64,000 bases of DNA, taken from NCBI RefSeq assembly GCF_032884065.1, contig NC_088880.1, positions 34,846,008 through 34,910,007 on the forward strand, read 5' to 3'. The position numbers and the translations under genes were made by a program. The notes below the pieces were generated by a model that saw only the letters and a program-made list of their open reading frames with translations, was not told where the DNA came from and did no database searches. Positions 10,980 through 22,745 of the stretch are shown here, piece after piece. This DNA comes from Artemia franciscana. Lineage: Eukaryota > Arthropoda > Branchiopoda > Anostraca > Artemiidae. The number at the start of each line of letters is the position of its first letter. Positions within the stretch are counted from its first letter, which is position 1.

Positions 10980-12050
10980 AGACAATTATAATCATATTTG
11001 GATTTTCATTATTTATTATATTATATTGGATTTTTATTATTTATATACTTGCTATTTTTTTTGTGCCACTGTTTTAATTAAATTGTACCTGTTTTTTTCT
11101 CTTGAAATCCTGCAAATGGAAAAGCAGCTCTGTCTAAGAAATGGTTTGATTTTATACCTTATTATTTATTAGCCTTATTATTACCTTTATTATTATTATT
11201 ACCTTATTAATTATATAGTTATTTAATTATATAAGATTTTGATCATATTTAGATTTTTATTATTTATTATATTTTACTATAGTGGACTTGTTTATTATTT
11301 ATATATTTGTTGTTTTTTGTGCCACTGTTTTAATTAAATTATATCTATTTTTCTCTCTTGAAATTCTGCAAATGGAAAAGGTGTTCTGTCTAAGAAAAAT
11401 TTAATTTTATATCTTATTATTTATTAGCCTTATTATTATTACATAATTAATTATATAGTTATTTAATTATATACGATTTTAATCATATTTAGATTTTTAT
11501 TATTTATTATATTTTACTATACTGGACTTGTTTATCATTTATATATTTGTTGTTTTTCTTTTATTCCACTGTTTTAATTAAATTATACCCGTTTTTCTTT
11601 ATTCAAATTCTGTAAATGAAAAAGCAGCTTTGTCTAAAAAATTATTTAATTATATACCTTATTACTTATAAGCTTTGTTATTACCTTGGTTATTATTATT
11701 ACTTTCTTAATTATATAATTATATACGATTTTATAAAAAGCTTTTTTTGTTCCACTGTTTTAATTAGATTATACACGTTTTTCTTTCTTGAAATTTTGTA
11801 AATGGAAAAGCAGCTTTATCTAAGAAATTATTTAATTATATACCTTATTAATTATATACGATTTTAATTAGATTTGGATTTTTATTATTTATTATCATAT
11901 ATTTTATTCTATTAGATTTTTTTTTATTATTTATAAAATTTTTTTTTTGTTCCACTGTATTAATTAAATTACACCCGTTTTTCTCTCTTGAAATTCTGTA
12001 AATGAAAAAGTATAATTAATTAATTATTTAATTATATACCTAGACGACGA
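10980..12050 (+). repeat. AT-rich tandem array, 5 units of ~190-256 bp
   Basis: Each unit has 'ccactgttttaattaaatta', then 'gtttttctctcttgaaattc' and 'aaatggaaaagcagctttg'. Units begin at about 11066, 11322, 11566, 11752 and 11952. The array ends about 260 bp before the SNRNP70 poly(A) signal, so it lies in the immediate 3' flank. No coding potential. Confidence 0.75.
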
Positions 12051-12308
12051 TCCTAAGTGTTTTAAACATTGTTCTGTCAGCCTAATGTCAAATGACCTGT
12101 TGTGTGAAAGCTTAGATTTGTGAAAATTGGTAAGCTTAGAGTTAGGATGACGTAACTTATCTACTTATCATAAAAAATTACGTAAGTAGTGTGGAAGCCG
12201 CTTAAGAAACCCTTTTGACAAAAATTCACAGAAATTACCACTGCCAAAACGACATCTACCTTCCAAGAAAAACTAACGTCAACTGAATATAAAATAGCTA
12301 CTTTTCCT

Positions 12309-12314
12309 TTTATT
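12309..12314 (-). terminator. SNRNP70: Poly(A) signal AATAAA of SNRNP70
   Basis: The minus strand reads CCTAATAAAAGG 98 nt after the stop codon, giving a short 3' UTR of roughly 110-130 nt. A T/G-rich stretch (gttgacgttagtttttc) follows at about 12250-12285 and would serve as the downstream element. It is the nearest AATAAA past the stop, so it is the likely major site. Confidence 0.8.
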
Positions 12315-12411
12315 AGGAAACACAATATAAAAGCAAGAACATAAATCTATTCTTTATGAATACATAATACAAAAACGAATAAGAGAAGAAGCATTAGCAC
12401 CAAAATTAATT

Positions 12412-12596
12412 CTAATAATAAGCTTCCCCCTCAGTTTCCTCAGTTGGGTACGGGTACTGCACATTATTTTGATATTCCGTTTCTTCTGTAGCATCTTGTT
12501 CATAAGTTTCTTCTGCTTCTTGCTTAATCCCCATTGAATCATATTGATTATACTCTCCTTCTTCGTATCCACCTTCATAGCCTTCCTGGTAGTAGC
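12412..12596 (-). CDS. SNRNP70: U1-70K terminal coding exon: acidic Tyr/Glu-rich C-terminus
   Basis: A 185-nt exon (2 nt, 60 codons, TAG). The peptide begins YYQEGYEGGYEEGEYNQYDS, continues MGIKQEAEETYEQDATEETE and ends YPYPTEETEGEAYY. This acidic, Tyr-rich tail is lineage-variable in the family. It has no close match I recognise, so it is placed by splicing phase and position rather than by strong homology. The acceptor is ttgtttttcag, a strong pyrimidine tract. The frame stays open after joining to the upstream exon (A|GC giving Ser). The stop is at 12412-12414. Confidence 0.9.
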
Positions 12597-12861
12597 CTGA
12601 AAAACAAAGCAGGGGTTATTGAAATCCACAGCATCTCAGGGACAAAACCATGTTCGAAAAAAAGAAATAATAAAAAATAGAAAAATAATTCAACTTTGAA
12701 TAAAAAAAATCTCCACATGCAGTTATGCAATTTTTGGTAATAGCGGGTGCAAAATAAAAAAAAGAACGTATGAAAAATCAGAGAAGATGAGAAAAAAAGA
12801 AGACATATTAAAAGGAATACCATAGATAAATACAATAAATGCTTACACAGTGTGATCCTGC

Positions 12862-12906
12862 AAAGCCCCTAACTGGGGCTTTATTGCACCTCACTGGTGC
12901 AATAAA
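12862..12906. other. Two overlapping hairpins, one enclosing AATAAA, in the last intron
   Basis: AAAGCCCC taact GGGGCTTT (12862-12882) forms an 8-bp stem. TTTATTGCACC tcact GGTGCAATAAA (12880-12906) forms a perfect 11-bp stem. They share three bases, so the full stems compete at their junction. Both loops are 5 nt. On the transcribed strand the second stem contains AATAAA, 270-310 nt upstream of the last exon's acceptor. Confidence 0.6.
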
Positions 12907-13949
12907 GGGCATAGGGGTCATAAACATTAGTTAGTTTAAGCCCCACCACAGTCCTACCAATCAATAAAAAGATTTTAAAAAACTTTTTCAAAATGAACCA
13001 CAATCCAAAATTAATTTCTTATTCAAGAATCTATGAATATAAGTGAAAACGAGCGACACAAAAAGGATTGGGATTTACATAACATAAATATCAAATTGGT
13101 CTAAATTATAAATGCATACATGAGAAAAAGGTGATTCGAGAACTGTAGCCATGATTTCGACTAGTCTCAATGGTTAAGTTTATTGCAAAAACAAATTTAT
13201 GGTAATTTAGAAAAACAGCCAGAAACCCCCGAAAAATTCCGTCGGATCAAAATGAAAAGCTCACCATTGGAATCGCTATGGCCAAAAATTCCATACAGGA
13301 GCTTGCAACCCCCCACCCTGAACAACAAGGAAGCTACTTTTTGTATAGGTAGAACTAATGTCCTCTTTTTTTCCTAGCCACTAGTTCATCTTAAAAAACA
13401 ATTCGAAGAGACCTCAGCTTGTTTCCTTTTCCAGTCTCTCTATAAGTAAATTAATAGTAATAAAAAAAAAACTTTCCAAAGAAAAACCAAAAAGAGCCAT
13501 GATAAAACCGAAAAGCACCAGAAATAAAATCATATAACAAGACAAACTTAAAACAAACAGAATTAGAATGAATAAAGAGAGCTGTAAACCTCAAGACAAC
13601 AGTTTTATGCCATGAAAAATCGACTGGTTAATTCAGAATTTACGTTCTCTGGTATTTTGACACTACTAGGGCTAAAATTAATATTTCGAGGCACAAAATG
13701 TAATTTATCAGGGGCTGATAAAGAAACATTTATAGACCATAGTAAAGGAAGATTAGAAATCGTGTTTAAACGATCATCCCTGGTTCAGAAAAGGTGACAA
13801 TATTACATCAGCAAACACGTGATTTTCCTTCCTGTTTCAGGTGGGGGACTGTTACAACCCCATTGAAGGGTTTTCGACAATGGTAATTTGCTAGACTGCA
13901 AGGCTAGCTAACCCCATGTATTTCTATAAGCTATTTATTTTTATTTTAC

Positions 13950-14105
13950 CCCAGTGCGTATATGAAGGTGCATATGGCAATATTATCCAAACTGTGTAAA
14001 GTAGAGTCTGACAAAGCACTTATGTGTAACAAACCCCATCCAGGAACAGAGTTTGTCCGGATAATCAACCCTCATGATCCTGAAATAGACTACTGCACAG
14101 ATCTT
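13950..14105 (+). other. Unrecognised exon-like open segment
   Basis: A strong acceptor-like tract (tatttttattttaccccag) is followed by an open frame reading MKVHMAILSKLCKVESDKAL, then MCNKPHPGTEFVRIINPHDP and EIDYCTDLG, before running into the SINE-like repeat at 14108. The composition is protein-like and more GC-rich than the flanks. An alternative frame (VYEGAYGNIIQTV) in the first part also looks protein-like, so a frameshifted relic of a transposed gene piece is possible. I do not recognise the family. It lies antisense to SNRNP70 in its last intron. Confidence 0.3.
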
Positions 14106-14107
14106 GG

Positions 14108-14400
14108 TTTTCTTTATTCTTTTCTTCCCTTTCCCTACCCCCTTTTCGCTGCTTTTCCAAGTGGTAATTTAGAACAGTGAGTAAGTAAGTAAGTATGACG
14201 GCACTAGACCCTCAAGGTCCAAACCGGCGGTGCTGATCTCCGTTCCGTGACCCTTCAGCGACGAAGGGCAAGTGGGGGGTTACGGGCAGCCATTATATGC
14301 TTTCGCACACCCTTCCTGCTTATCTTCTCCAGATTTTTTCAGGTACCCATTTAGAGATGGGTCGACTCTGCCTGAGCTTACAGACCTGTTCTAATATAGA
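14108..14400 (+). repeat. SINE-like dispersed repeat, copy 1
   Basis: A pyrimidine-rich start (ctttattcttttcttccc), then 'ttttccaagtggtaattta', a (GTAA) run and 'gacggcactagaccctcaag', then 'gtccaaaccggcggtgctga', ending in a 'gggtcgactctgcctgagct' part. It shares its first half with 14880-15080 and its second half (inverted) with 7785-7960. The gtccaaacc word is B-box-like, but no full tRNA head is seen. Confidence 0.65.
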
Positions 14401-14879
14401 ACAGGCAGTATCGGTAATAGTGCGTGTAACGGTGAACTAAAGGATCATTTTTTTTCCGCCACGAATTTGAATATTTGAATTGTGCTAAACAGTGTTAACG
14501 CAGTATCGAAAAAAATGCAAGCATTATATTTCTTGGCAAATTCTGTTCTAAATAATACCGTTTACCAAGGTGATTGATGTTTCGTTTTTACTCTGAAACC
14601 TATTGCCGTTACGGAGATGGGAGTCAAAGCGCCAAAGACAATGCAAATGAAATCGCATTGTTGGAATTGGTTGGATAGAAACTTATAAAACCATGTGAAC
14701 AAAAAAAAAAAAAAATCAACTTTTAATAAAAAAAAAATTCCATATGCAGTTTTGCAATTTTTGGTAATAGCAGGTGCAAAATAAAAAAAGGACGTGTGAA
14801 AAATGAGGAAAAGATAAAGTAAAATAAGGATAAAGATAAGGAGGAGGTATTTGTATTTGTCTTTCACCCGTTATAGTGG

Positions 14880-15080
14880 ATATTTCTTTATTCTTCTTTT
14901 CTTCCCTTTTCAACCCCCCCTCCCCTTAGCTGTTTTTCCAAGTGGTAATCTAGAACAGCAAGTAAGCAGGAATGACGGCACTAGAACCCCAAGGTCCAAA
15001 CCGGCGGTGCTGATCTCCGTTTCGTTGCCCTTCAGTTACAAAGTGCGATGGGGGATTAGGGCCTAACCATCTTGTGCTTT
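14880..15080 (+). repeat. SINE-like dispersed repeat, copy 2 (3' shortened)
   Basis: Follows copy 1 from the 'ttctttattcttcttttc' start to 'gttgcccttcag', then diverges. The (GTAA) run is reduced to 'agtaagcagg'. Confidence 0.65.
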
Positions 15081-15688
15081 CACCTTAAATCAAAATATAC
15101 AATTTACAATCAATCGATTTCAGGTATACAAAACGGTGATATCGATTAAAATAAGGGAGGGGGGATAAGCTTCTCATTTTTCCAATAAGATATAAAAAAA
15201 AAACTTTTTAATGAAAAAACCCCGGAAAGGTTTTTTTTAAAGTTTAGGAGGGGGGATCCAGGGCGCACATGCTCTCCACCAAATGACGCCACTGATGAAG
15301 AAACATAAGGTCTAGGAAGTGAAGAATTACTTTTATTTTGATTGCCGAGGCACCCTTAGTATCTTAAGCATGTGCCGCCAAGCAATTGAAACTCTCAGAC
15401 GAGAAATTCTTAACATAAAAAAAATAAATTAAAAATATATATAAAGCGGAATATTTCATAGGGAAAATATGGATCATTTAGGGCTGAAAGTATACTTTTC
15501 GTAATGGTAGATTCCCAAGAGAAAACTTGAAGATCCCCCCAACGTCGGACACGTATTCTCCGGTTTAAAATAAATTCTTATTTTATGAGCTGCTGTAATA
15601 AACATGGATAATTAATTACCCAAATGATAATAGATTACCTAACTACGTATCAATAAACAACCTAAATGATATTAAAGAAAAAACTCAC

Positions 15689-15939
15689 TCTCTTCAGCGG
15701 GCTCCTCTTTGACTCGCATAATATCCTCTTTGCTTTCAACCTCTTCTTCTTTCCTTTTCTCTCGGCGTTCTCTCTTCCTGTCACGGTCACCTCGGTCCCT
15801 CGACTTTGATCTAGAGCGACGCCTCCTATCCCTATCACGTCGTCGGTCACGATCCCTATCTCGATCAGATCGATCGCGTTTTCTTTCGTCAGTAATCTCA
15901 AGGGAGCGGCTTCGGTAACGTTTGCGGTCACGGCTTCGG
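15689..15939 (-). CDS. SNRNP70: U1-70K exon: second RS/RD-rich block and KEEP-type motif
   Basis: A 251-nt exon (1 nt, 83 codons, 1 nt). It encodes SRSRDRKRYRSRSLEITDER, a long RDRDRD/RRRRSRSKSRDRGDRDRK tract, then REKRKEEEVESK and EDIMRVKEEPAEE. The end resembles the IKIKEEPVDD segment near the C-terminus of fly U1-70K; K-E-E-P fits the core of a sumoylation-type psi-K-x-E site, which is inference. The acceptor is cttgttgcag and the donor is GAGA|gtgagt, strong. An ATG-initiated frame in another phase runs through the same bases and is only a shadow of this exon. Confidence 0.96.
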
Positions 15940-17889
15940 CTGCAACAAGATTTATTTTATGTCGATCATGCAAATTTATTATAACACTACACAGTAGTAC
16001 TTGCAAGCTGAGGAGAGAGGGACCCCCTTGAAGACAAACTGTGCCCATATACAACGTTTTTGGTGTAGTGAATCCTCCCTTAAAAATTATCTACTACCCC
16101 TTCAAAGGGCTAGATATATTTGTATGTTTTTACGCTCAAGGCATTGTACAAGTGCAAAGAAGAAGTAGAAATCCCCCTCCCTGCTAGACTGGTCAAAAAG
16201 GCTTCCCGGAAAATTTCTTGCTCCTCCCGACGGGTTATAAAGACCTCCACAAATCCTCCCTCAGTCTTACATAGGGATCACCCAGCAGGCTTAATATCGC
16301 TACGTCAATTTTCAAGGTTTAACGTTAAACTAGCAATAAGACAGAGACTTCATTAAAAACATATTAATATCGCTGATTTACATTTTTCTTTCAAAATAAT
16401 CCACACAATAAAACCAAAATCTAATTCCTTTTTTTGTATAACTCGACGAAAACAAGAATAAATAGATTAGAATATCAGTTCGTGCTGTCTTTAACCGGAA
16501 CTACTTTTTGTTACTTTCTTGACGTAGATGCTTGAGCGGGTAGGATTTCACGGTGCTGGGTTTTAGACAGCAAACATTATCCAAAACCCAATATGAGAGT
16601 CGACCTGGTGCATCTTATCCAACTGTGTAAGATAACATAATACCCTGGAATGGGGAGAGAAGTGAAAGGGAAGTTTACACACAAAGCCTACTGTAGTTTA
16701 GAAAACTACGGTAGGAACAACCTATTAAAGGACGAAACTCATCCAATAGCAGCCCAAAACTAATCATTTTGAAACCAAATCAGAGCGAAGTAAAACGTAC
16801 AGCATTAAAATTGCCATGACAGAAAATCTATTATACGAAACTTACAGTCTCCTGGATGGAACAACAGGTAAAACCACTTTTTTTTCCATGGCACCTTTTC
16901 TTTTTTTTTCTGAGCCCCTTAAGCATCTTCTTTTTTCCCCTAAAAAATGATAGCCACTGCATAAGCTGAAAACTAATTCCAAACTCTTTTCCACCAGACG
17001 ATCTTTTTTCATTAAAAGCAAATGAAAGCCAAGCATGAAAATTCAACGAGGAGAAAGACAATTTCAATTTCCTGAAAGCGATTCCAGGTTATTGTTCTCT
17101 CCCCAACAGAGAAACATATTTCGAAGAGAAAAACTTTTGTTATACAACAGTGAGGTAAAATGAGAAGCAAATACACAAGCTGTCTTTTCTCTTTCTTGTT
17201 CAGCATGAAGAGAGTTTGTACCGCAAAAATAGATTACAAAAAAAAGAGCAATACATTAACTGTAAGAAGGGGAGAGGGCTAGGCTTACCTGGGAAATTTC
17301 CTCTTCTCCCATCAGCACATATTTATTGGAAGTCTTTCATTTTTAATTTTCAATTTCGGGTACCCGAATTAGCAGCTAGACAACAAAATAGAAAAACGAA
17401 AAAAGAGTGTTGATCTTCTTTAGCTCTTTCATATAGGGTTAACAAAATTATTTTTGTAATTTTAGCACATTAAGAGATAAAAAATACAAATTATTTGTTT
17501 TTTTTTCTTTTAACATTTTTATTTACTTGCATAATGCTTTGTCTTACCAAAACTGATGGAGATTTGCATACGAATCATAAACTAATTTTCCTTTAATGAA
17601 TTTTAAACGCTTTAATATTTAGTTTTTACATTAGATATGCAAGTAAGCCAAACTGCAAACTCTAAAATAATTTTTTTTTGTATTCTATACGCATATAATA
17701 AACATTTAGATCACAAACTCGTTAATAAGTTAAACTTGTTACAAATTCCCATTTAAACAGAAAAACAGAACATAAAACGAGACACAAATAATAACTACAG
17801 GAGAAACTTGTAAAAAACCTCAAAAAAGTCTAGAGTTGAGCCAGGACATCCGAAAAAAAAAAAAAAAATTCACAAACGTTTTGAATTAC
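15940..17889 (-). other. SNRNP70: SNRNP70 intron of 1.95 kb
   Basis: A 1,950-bp intron between the two RS-rich exons. It is AT-rich with short homopolymers. I see no repeats, RNA gene or other exon in it. Confidence 0.85.
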
Positions 17890-18079
17890 CTTCTTGATCT
17901 TTTCCTTCTCTCGCGATCTCTGCTTCTGGACCGTCGACGCTCATCTCTGTCTCTTCCTCCTGCTTCCCTTCCACCCCGTTCTCTTTCATACCTTTCACGT
18001 TCTCTCTCGTTATCTTCTCGTCCAGAATGTTTAATGTTGACATCTACTCCACCCCGACGAGTTCCTCCAAGTCCACCCC
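17890..18079 (-). CDS. SNRNP70: U1-70K exon: Gly-rich linker and first RE/RD-rich block
   Basis: A 190-nt exon (2 nt, 62 codons, 2 nt). It reads [20 protein letters not shown], then [20 protein letters not shown], then an [20 protein letters not shown] tract. The [11 protein letters not shown] linker is a hallmark of U1-70K. The following Arg/Glu and Arg/Asp/Ser dipeptides are the low-complexity region used for contacts with SR proteins and regulated by SR-protein kinases. The acceptor is tttcttttag and the donor is AAG|gtaatt. Codon choice within the repeats mixes CGA, AGA and CGT, so this is protein-level rather than DNA-level repetition. Confidence 0.97.
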
Positions 18080-19659
18080 CTAAAAGAAAGGAGAACATAT
18101 ACTGACAGCATCAATCATTTTTTTCTGGAGCAAAAATAAAAAAAATATATAATATGTATAATATGTATGTATTATACATATATAATATGCAATATATAAT
18201 ATATTAATATAATATAAAAAAGATATAACAAATAAGACATAAATATAAATATAATAAACAAATTATAATAAATATAGTAGTAAAAATTGTACGCTGTTTT
18301 AAACATTCCACAGTACCCTCTCATTACATCCCTGCAACTAAAACACCTAAATTTAGACGTATCCATAACGATTAAGCGAATGGTTCACCTTTTAATTTAT
18401 TTATGCGAATTACAAGCTTAGTTTTTTGGAGGAGGCATGAATTATTAAAGCTTAAAATCTACCCCCCCCCCCTAAAAAAACAACACACACGAATATTTGT
18501 TAATTTCAAGGAATGTGTATGCCGAATGAGTGTTGTTGCCTTCCTAATGCTGTAACATGATACGTAACATAGTAAAAAAATCATGTGGCGTTTTAATATC
18601 TCACGGCATACATTACGTCGCCCTAATCAGACCACCATGGCCAAGCCCATATTACTAACCTTTCCAAACATCTCTACTGACAATTACAGGAATACAAAAA
18701 ATATTATGAAGTTACAACCAATTAATAAAGATACAGCCCCCCCCCCGGGGGGGGAGAATGGATAAGAGTACCTGTCTTAAGCAGAGGCTAAATCAGAAAA
18801 TAAAATACATTGCTAGGCCTCTTTTTTTAAACCTTTCCAAGGACCTTTTAAACTCTCCATTGGTTCCTCTGATCGATCTCAACCCTCCCCCTCCCCTCAG
18901 TGGTCAGGTATGTTCCAGAAGAATATCAATTCCTAGATGTAAGTTTCCTTTCTTAGCCAAGTAACAATATTAAAAACAAGGAATTCTCCAGAAGGATTAA
19001 AAACCTAACTGCTAACCTCACAGAATGTTGTCACTTCGTCTTGGAGAAAGAATTGCTGGCAAACGATGTTAAAAATGAAATACAATCTTAAAAAGAAATG
19101 TATTACCGACTATATTTTGCTTCGACATTTTAACTCCACGTATTGAAAAATTAAACATTACGATGAAATATCTAACAAAAACACAAGGAACCGTGACCCA
19201 GGAGCATAGACAAGAATAAAAATAGACAATAGAAGAAGACAAAGAAAGAATATAAATAAAAATAATTTTTGCTTAGATATCATAACTACGAACATCGAAA
19301 GATTGAACTTTAACATCAAATCTCTAACAAAGAAACTGAGGCCAAGGAACAGCGACAAGAATACGAATAGGTAAAAGAAGAAAGAATAGAAACAAATAAG
19401 AATAAAAGAGAAACCATTGCAACCCATAAACTTAAATACAAATATTAATTTTGAGCCCAAGGGGAGAGGCATAAAAACAACAAGGAAATGTATGCCATAA
19501 CATAGAAGGACATCTTGCAACCAATTAGTACGAAATGCACAATTATTTTACCCACACCGGGGTCAATTCAGAGTCAAAGTGAAAAATTGGATCCCCAGCC
19601 ACGGCGTCCTCCCATCCACGTCACCCCGGGTAGATACCCGTTTACCCCTCCCCATAGGA

Positions 19660-20570
19660 ACAACTCTGCACAAACACATACACAAGCAAGTAAATGAAAA
19701 TGTTTTTATTATTTCTGACAGCTGCAGTAGATCTGTTGGAAGCAACAGCTGGAATGGTAGCAGCAATACCTGCTAGTCAGCGAAATCTATTTAAGAGCAT
19801 GGAACCGGCGATTTTTAATTAAACCTCTTTAAACTAATTAAACCTCTTTAACTAAACCCTTTAATTTTTAATTAAAATGATCTTTTGATTGTCATTTGAC
19901 CTCTATCTCCTCCCCAACCTAAATCTTGTCTGATCATTAAAGACATAAGTTTTCACAGACACCCCCACCCCACTCTTTGTCTCTACAGCACAATTCAACC
20001 CGATCGACCCAGATAAAACACACCTACGCAAGCAATGAAATTGAAATGTTTTCGCTTTTCCCAACAGCTGTTATCCATTGCCACTGTCCGTGCGAAGAAC
20101 ACCAAATAGATCTTACAGAATACACCTAGACGAATTAATTAAACAGCGAAAAAATTAAAAACGGCTTCTCGTTTGGTTGCTTATTTTGCAATACAAAACA
20201 AATTACAGTTTACTGAGAACACAGAAGATAACTGACAACAGACAATCCAGGCATTCCTCCCTCCTCCTCCTCCTCTCTCTCTTTCTGTCTATATAGCACA
20301 ATTCCCGCCAGACTGATCCCAATAAATACAAACATACACGAGGCAGCAAATTGAAATGTTTTCATTTTTCCCAACAGCTGTTATCGATTGCCGCTGCCCG
20401 TGCAGACAAACGACTTAAAGTACATAAACGGATGCCTTTTAATTAAACCTACAATAAAACAGGACCAACAAATTAAAATGACTCCTTCTGTGTCTGCTTA
20501 TTTACCACTACAAAAAAGAAATTACAGTATACTGACAACATAGCTTATATCTAGAATAAATGTATGGATA
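19660..20570. repeat. ~310-bp tandem repeat, three units
   Basis: Landmarks 'cacaattc.acccgatcgac'/'cacaattcccgccagactga' at 19990 and 20299, and 'gaaatgttttc.ttttcccaacagctgttatc' at 20043 and 20354 with a diverged form near 19694, give a period near 310 bp. Units are diverged, with some internal CT-rich expansion (20256-20290). Confidence 0.65.
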
Positions 20571-20846
20571 CGACTGAATCTAAATGACCCCTGTTCTATC
20601 TTTAATTTCGATGCAGATAAATCAGTAAGTTTACAATTTTATCGGTAGTGACTGGCCTAAATAAAATTCAAATACGATTACACTAATAAATAAATAGAAT
20701 TGTGTCCTTTAGCACAGAGGAGGGAAATAAATTAACAGCTAACACTAAAAGATGATCGAAAAAGAACGAAGAAAGGACTACACAAGATTTTTATTTATTT
20801 ATCTGTATTCACTTTATTTGTATATAGTCAGAACTATATTTATATT

Positions 20847-21243
20847 GCAAATATTTATACACAAACATTTATTTGTATATAGTCTACGACCAAATGAATG
20901 ATCTAGTAAGTTTACACTTTTTTAGGATTGGCGAGAAACTGCATTTCCTGATGCAAATCTTCTGTTTCAAATAACCATATATCATGTTACCTGGGTATTT
21001 TTTTAAATACCCAGATATTTTAAATACAGATATTTTTGTTACCTGGGTAGACTGGTTGACTGAAGTATATGATGCTGGAGCAGTAAAGCATTAATATGTA
21101 TTGCCGGTCAGTGCCCCCGGGGTCCCTCAATGACTAAGTGGCCAGTACTCCCAATGCATCTGGTCTGTCGTGCATCTGGTATTGCGTAATCATTCCTGTT
21201 ATCGATGAAACAATACCATGGATACAAGCACACAGTACCCCGA
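20847..21243 (+). repeat. ~390-bp direct repeat, copy 1
   Basis: 'tatagtctacgaccaaatgaatgatctag' through 'cacagtaccccgaag' recurs at about 25343-25699. Copy 1 has an extra ~50 bp around 20991-21045, which includes the palindrome CTGGGTATTT-tttt-AAATACCCAG. Confidence 0.75.
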
Positions 21244-21690
21244 AGGCCTACACAAATACAAGCGCAAAGTGCTCCCACATTCCTACGACATAAATGTTGT
21301 TATTTCAAATTCAAGTGATAAGAATAATTGAAGGAAACGCTCGCAGTTGTTATTTCTCGGTGAAAAGGCACCTTGGATACAGTCGCAGCCCTAACCCAAT
21401 GTACTACAGGAGTTCTTAACACATTCTATTGGCATCGTTCCAAGAGTATTGCATCCCCGTTTCCGAGAATTTCATTAATAATGCGCTAAATGTTAAGGTA
21501 TTGCGTAATCATTCGTGTTGTCTATGCAACAATGCAAGGAACATAAGCGGGCTCATATCCCGTGTTCCTAGAATTCCTTGGTATATTTCCAAGAATTTCA
21601 AGAATGATACATTATCTGGTATTGCGTAAGCATTTATGTCGTCGGTGAAACAATACAACACGTCCTGTGACAGCCCTCACATCTGGTCTT
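21105..21690 (+). repeat. Inverted arm, left (pairs with 24540-25125)
   Basis: Read in reverse complement, this stretch follows 24540-25125 (and 27720-28320) almost continuously. Shared landmarks are 'ccctcaatgact', 'gcatctggtattgcgtaat', 'gctgttatttctcggtgaaaag' and 'cctgtgacagccctcacatctgg'. The arms are visibly diverged and separated by about 2.8 kb. Together they form a foldback-like structure whose interior holds the CT-rich minisatellite, an ATCAAT tract and element C. Confidence 0.7.
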
Positions 21691-22289
21691 CGAGAATATG
21701 CATACCATGGCGATGAGGTGCTTGCTGGACAGACATATTCTTTCAAAGGCAAATGAAAGTTTGAATGAGTAAACTCATTCAAACCTAGCTGTCAGTAACT
21801 AAACACTCGGAATTCACCAGTTAGCTGAGTTTATTCTTGTCAAAAGTGCATTTATTATTTTTTTGGTACTTAGCCAGCAACTAAAACACGCTTACTAAGC
21901 CCAAATGAACCTAACTCAAAATCAGTTAACAAAATGTAACCTAAGTAAAAAAATCAGATGTGGTTATATCTATAACTTCGGCATTTTTTGGACATTTTTG
22001 GACTTGAAGTTTTCATTCAGCGTTATCCGTCACGCCAAGTGAACCTAAAAAAAACTAACTTGAAAGCAGTTAACTCATTCTGACCTAGCTTTCGATAGCT
22101 AAAGCACTCAGAAATTACCAGTTAGCTGAGTTTATTCTAATCAAAATAACATTTATTAATATTTTGGTACTAAGCCCAAACGAACCCAACCCAAATCGGT
22201 TAAAAAAATGTAACCTAATTAAAAAAAACAGTTGCGATTCCATCTAACTTCAGAATTTTTCGGGACATTGTGCGTTTCTGTGTCTGATT

Positions 22290-22745
22290 CTGTGAGTTTG
22301 TAAGTGTTTTTTGTCTCTCTCGCTCTCTATGTTGGTGTGTCTGAGAGGGTGTTTGCCTGTCTCTGTGTCAATCTTGTGTTTAACTATGTTCGTTTACATA
22401 AGTTTTCTCTCTCTGTTGCTCTCGGTGCCTGTGCCCGAGGGGCTGTTTCAAAGTCTCTTTTTCAGTCCCTGTGCGTCTAGGCAGGTATTTACTTTTCTCT
22501 GTGTCTAATTCTGTGTGTTTGTATATGTTTTTTCTCTTTCTTTCCCTCTCCCTCTCTCTCTCTGTGCCTGTGTGTCTGAGCGGGTGTTTATTTGTCTTTT
22601 TGTTTGTCTTTGTGCGTTTGTATAGGTTTTTGTATCACTCACTCTCTCTCTGCGCCTGTGTGTCTGAGCGGCTGTTTGCTTGTCACTCTCTCTCTCTCAG
22701 TGCCTATGTGTATGATCAGGTGTTAGCTTGTCTGTGTGTCTGACT
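22290..22745 (+). repeat. CT-rich minisatellite
   Basis: Repeated blocks of 'ctctctctctctgtgcctgtgtgtctgagcggg', 'tgtttgcttgtct' and 'gtgtttgtatatgttttttct' in four to five imperfect units of about 80-120 bp. The frames across it (65 and 90 codons) are low-complexity Ser/Leu/Cys/Val strings and not genes. Confidence 0.75.

Larger units (their letters stand above)
12597..15688 (-). other. SNRNP70: SNRNP70 last intron, 3.1 kb
   Basis: The intron before the last exon. It holds two overlapping hairpins with an internal AATAAA (12862-12906), a ~100-bp direct repeat (12690-12790 against 14715-14815), two SINE-like copies (14108-14400 and 14880-15080) and an unrecognised exon-like frame on the plus strand (13950-14105). 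Confidence 0.85.

Noticed and set aside
15709..15918. Plus-strand Ser/Leu/Arg-rich frame, and the minus-strand ATG frame 15662-16054
   Set aside because: Both overlap the U1-70K RS exon in other phases. The spliced phase gives the expected RD/RS protein, so these are shadows.
18737..18754. C10-G8 run forming a perfect GC palindrome
   Set aside because: Striking, but homopolymer junctions like this are prone to assembly or base-calling error; no context supports a function.
22311..22743. Frames encoding Ser/Leu/Val/Cys-rich peptides
   Set aside because: Shadow of the CT-rich minisatellite.
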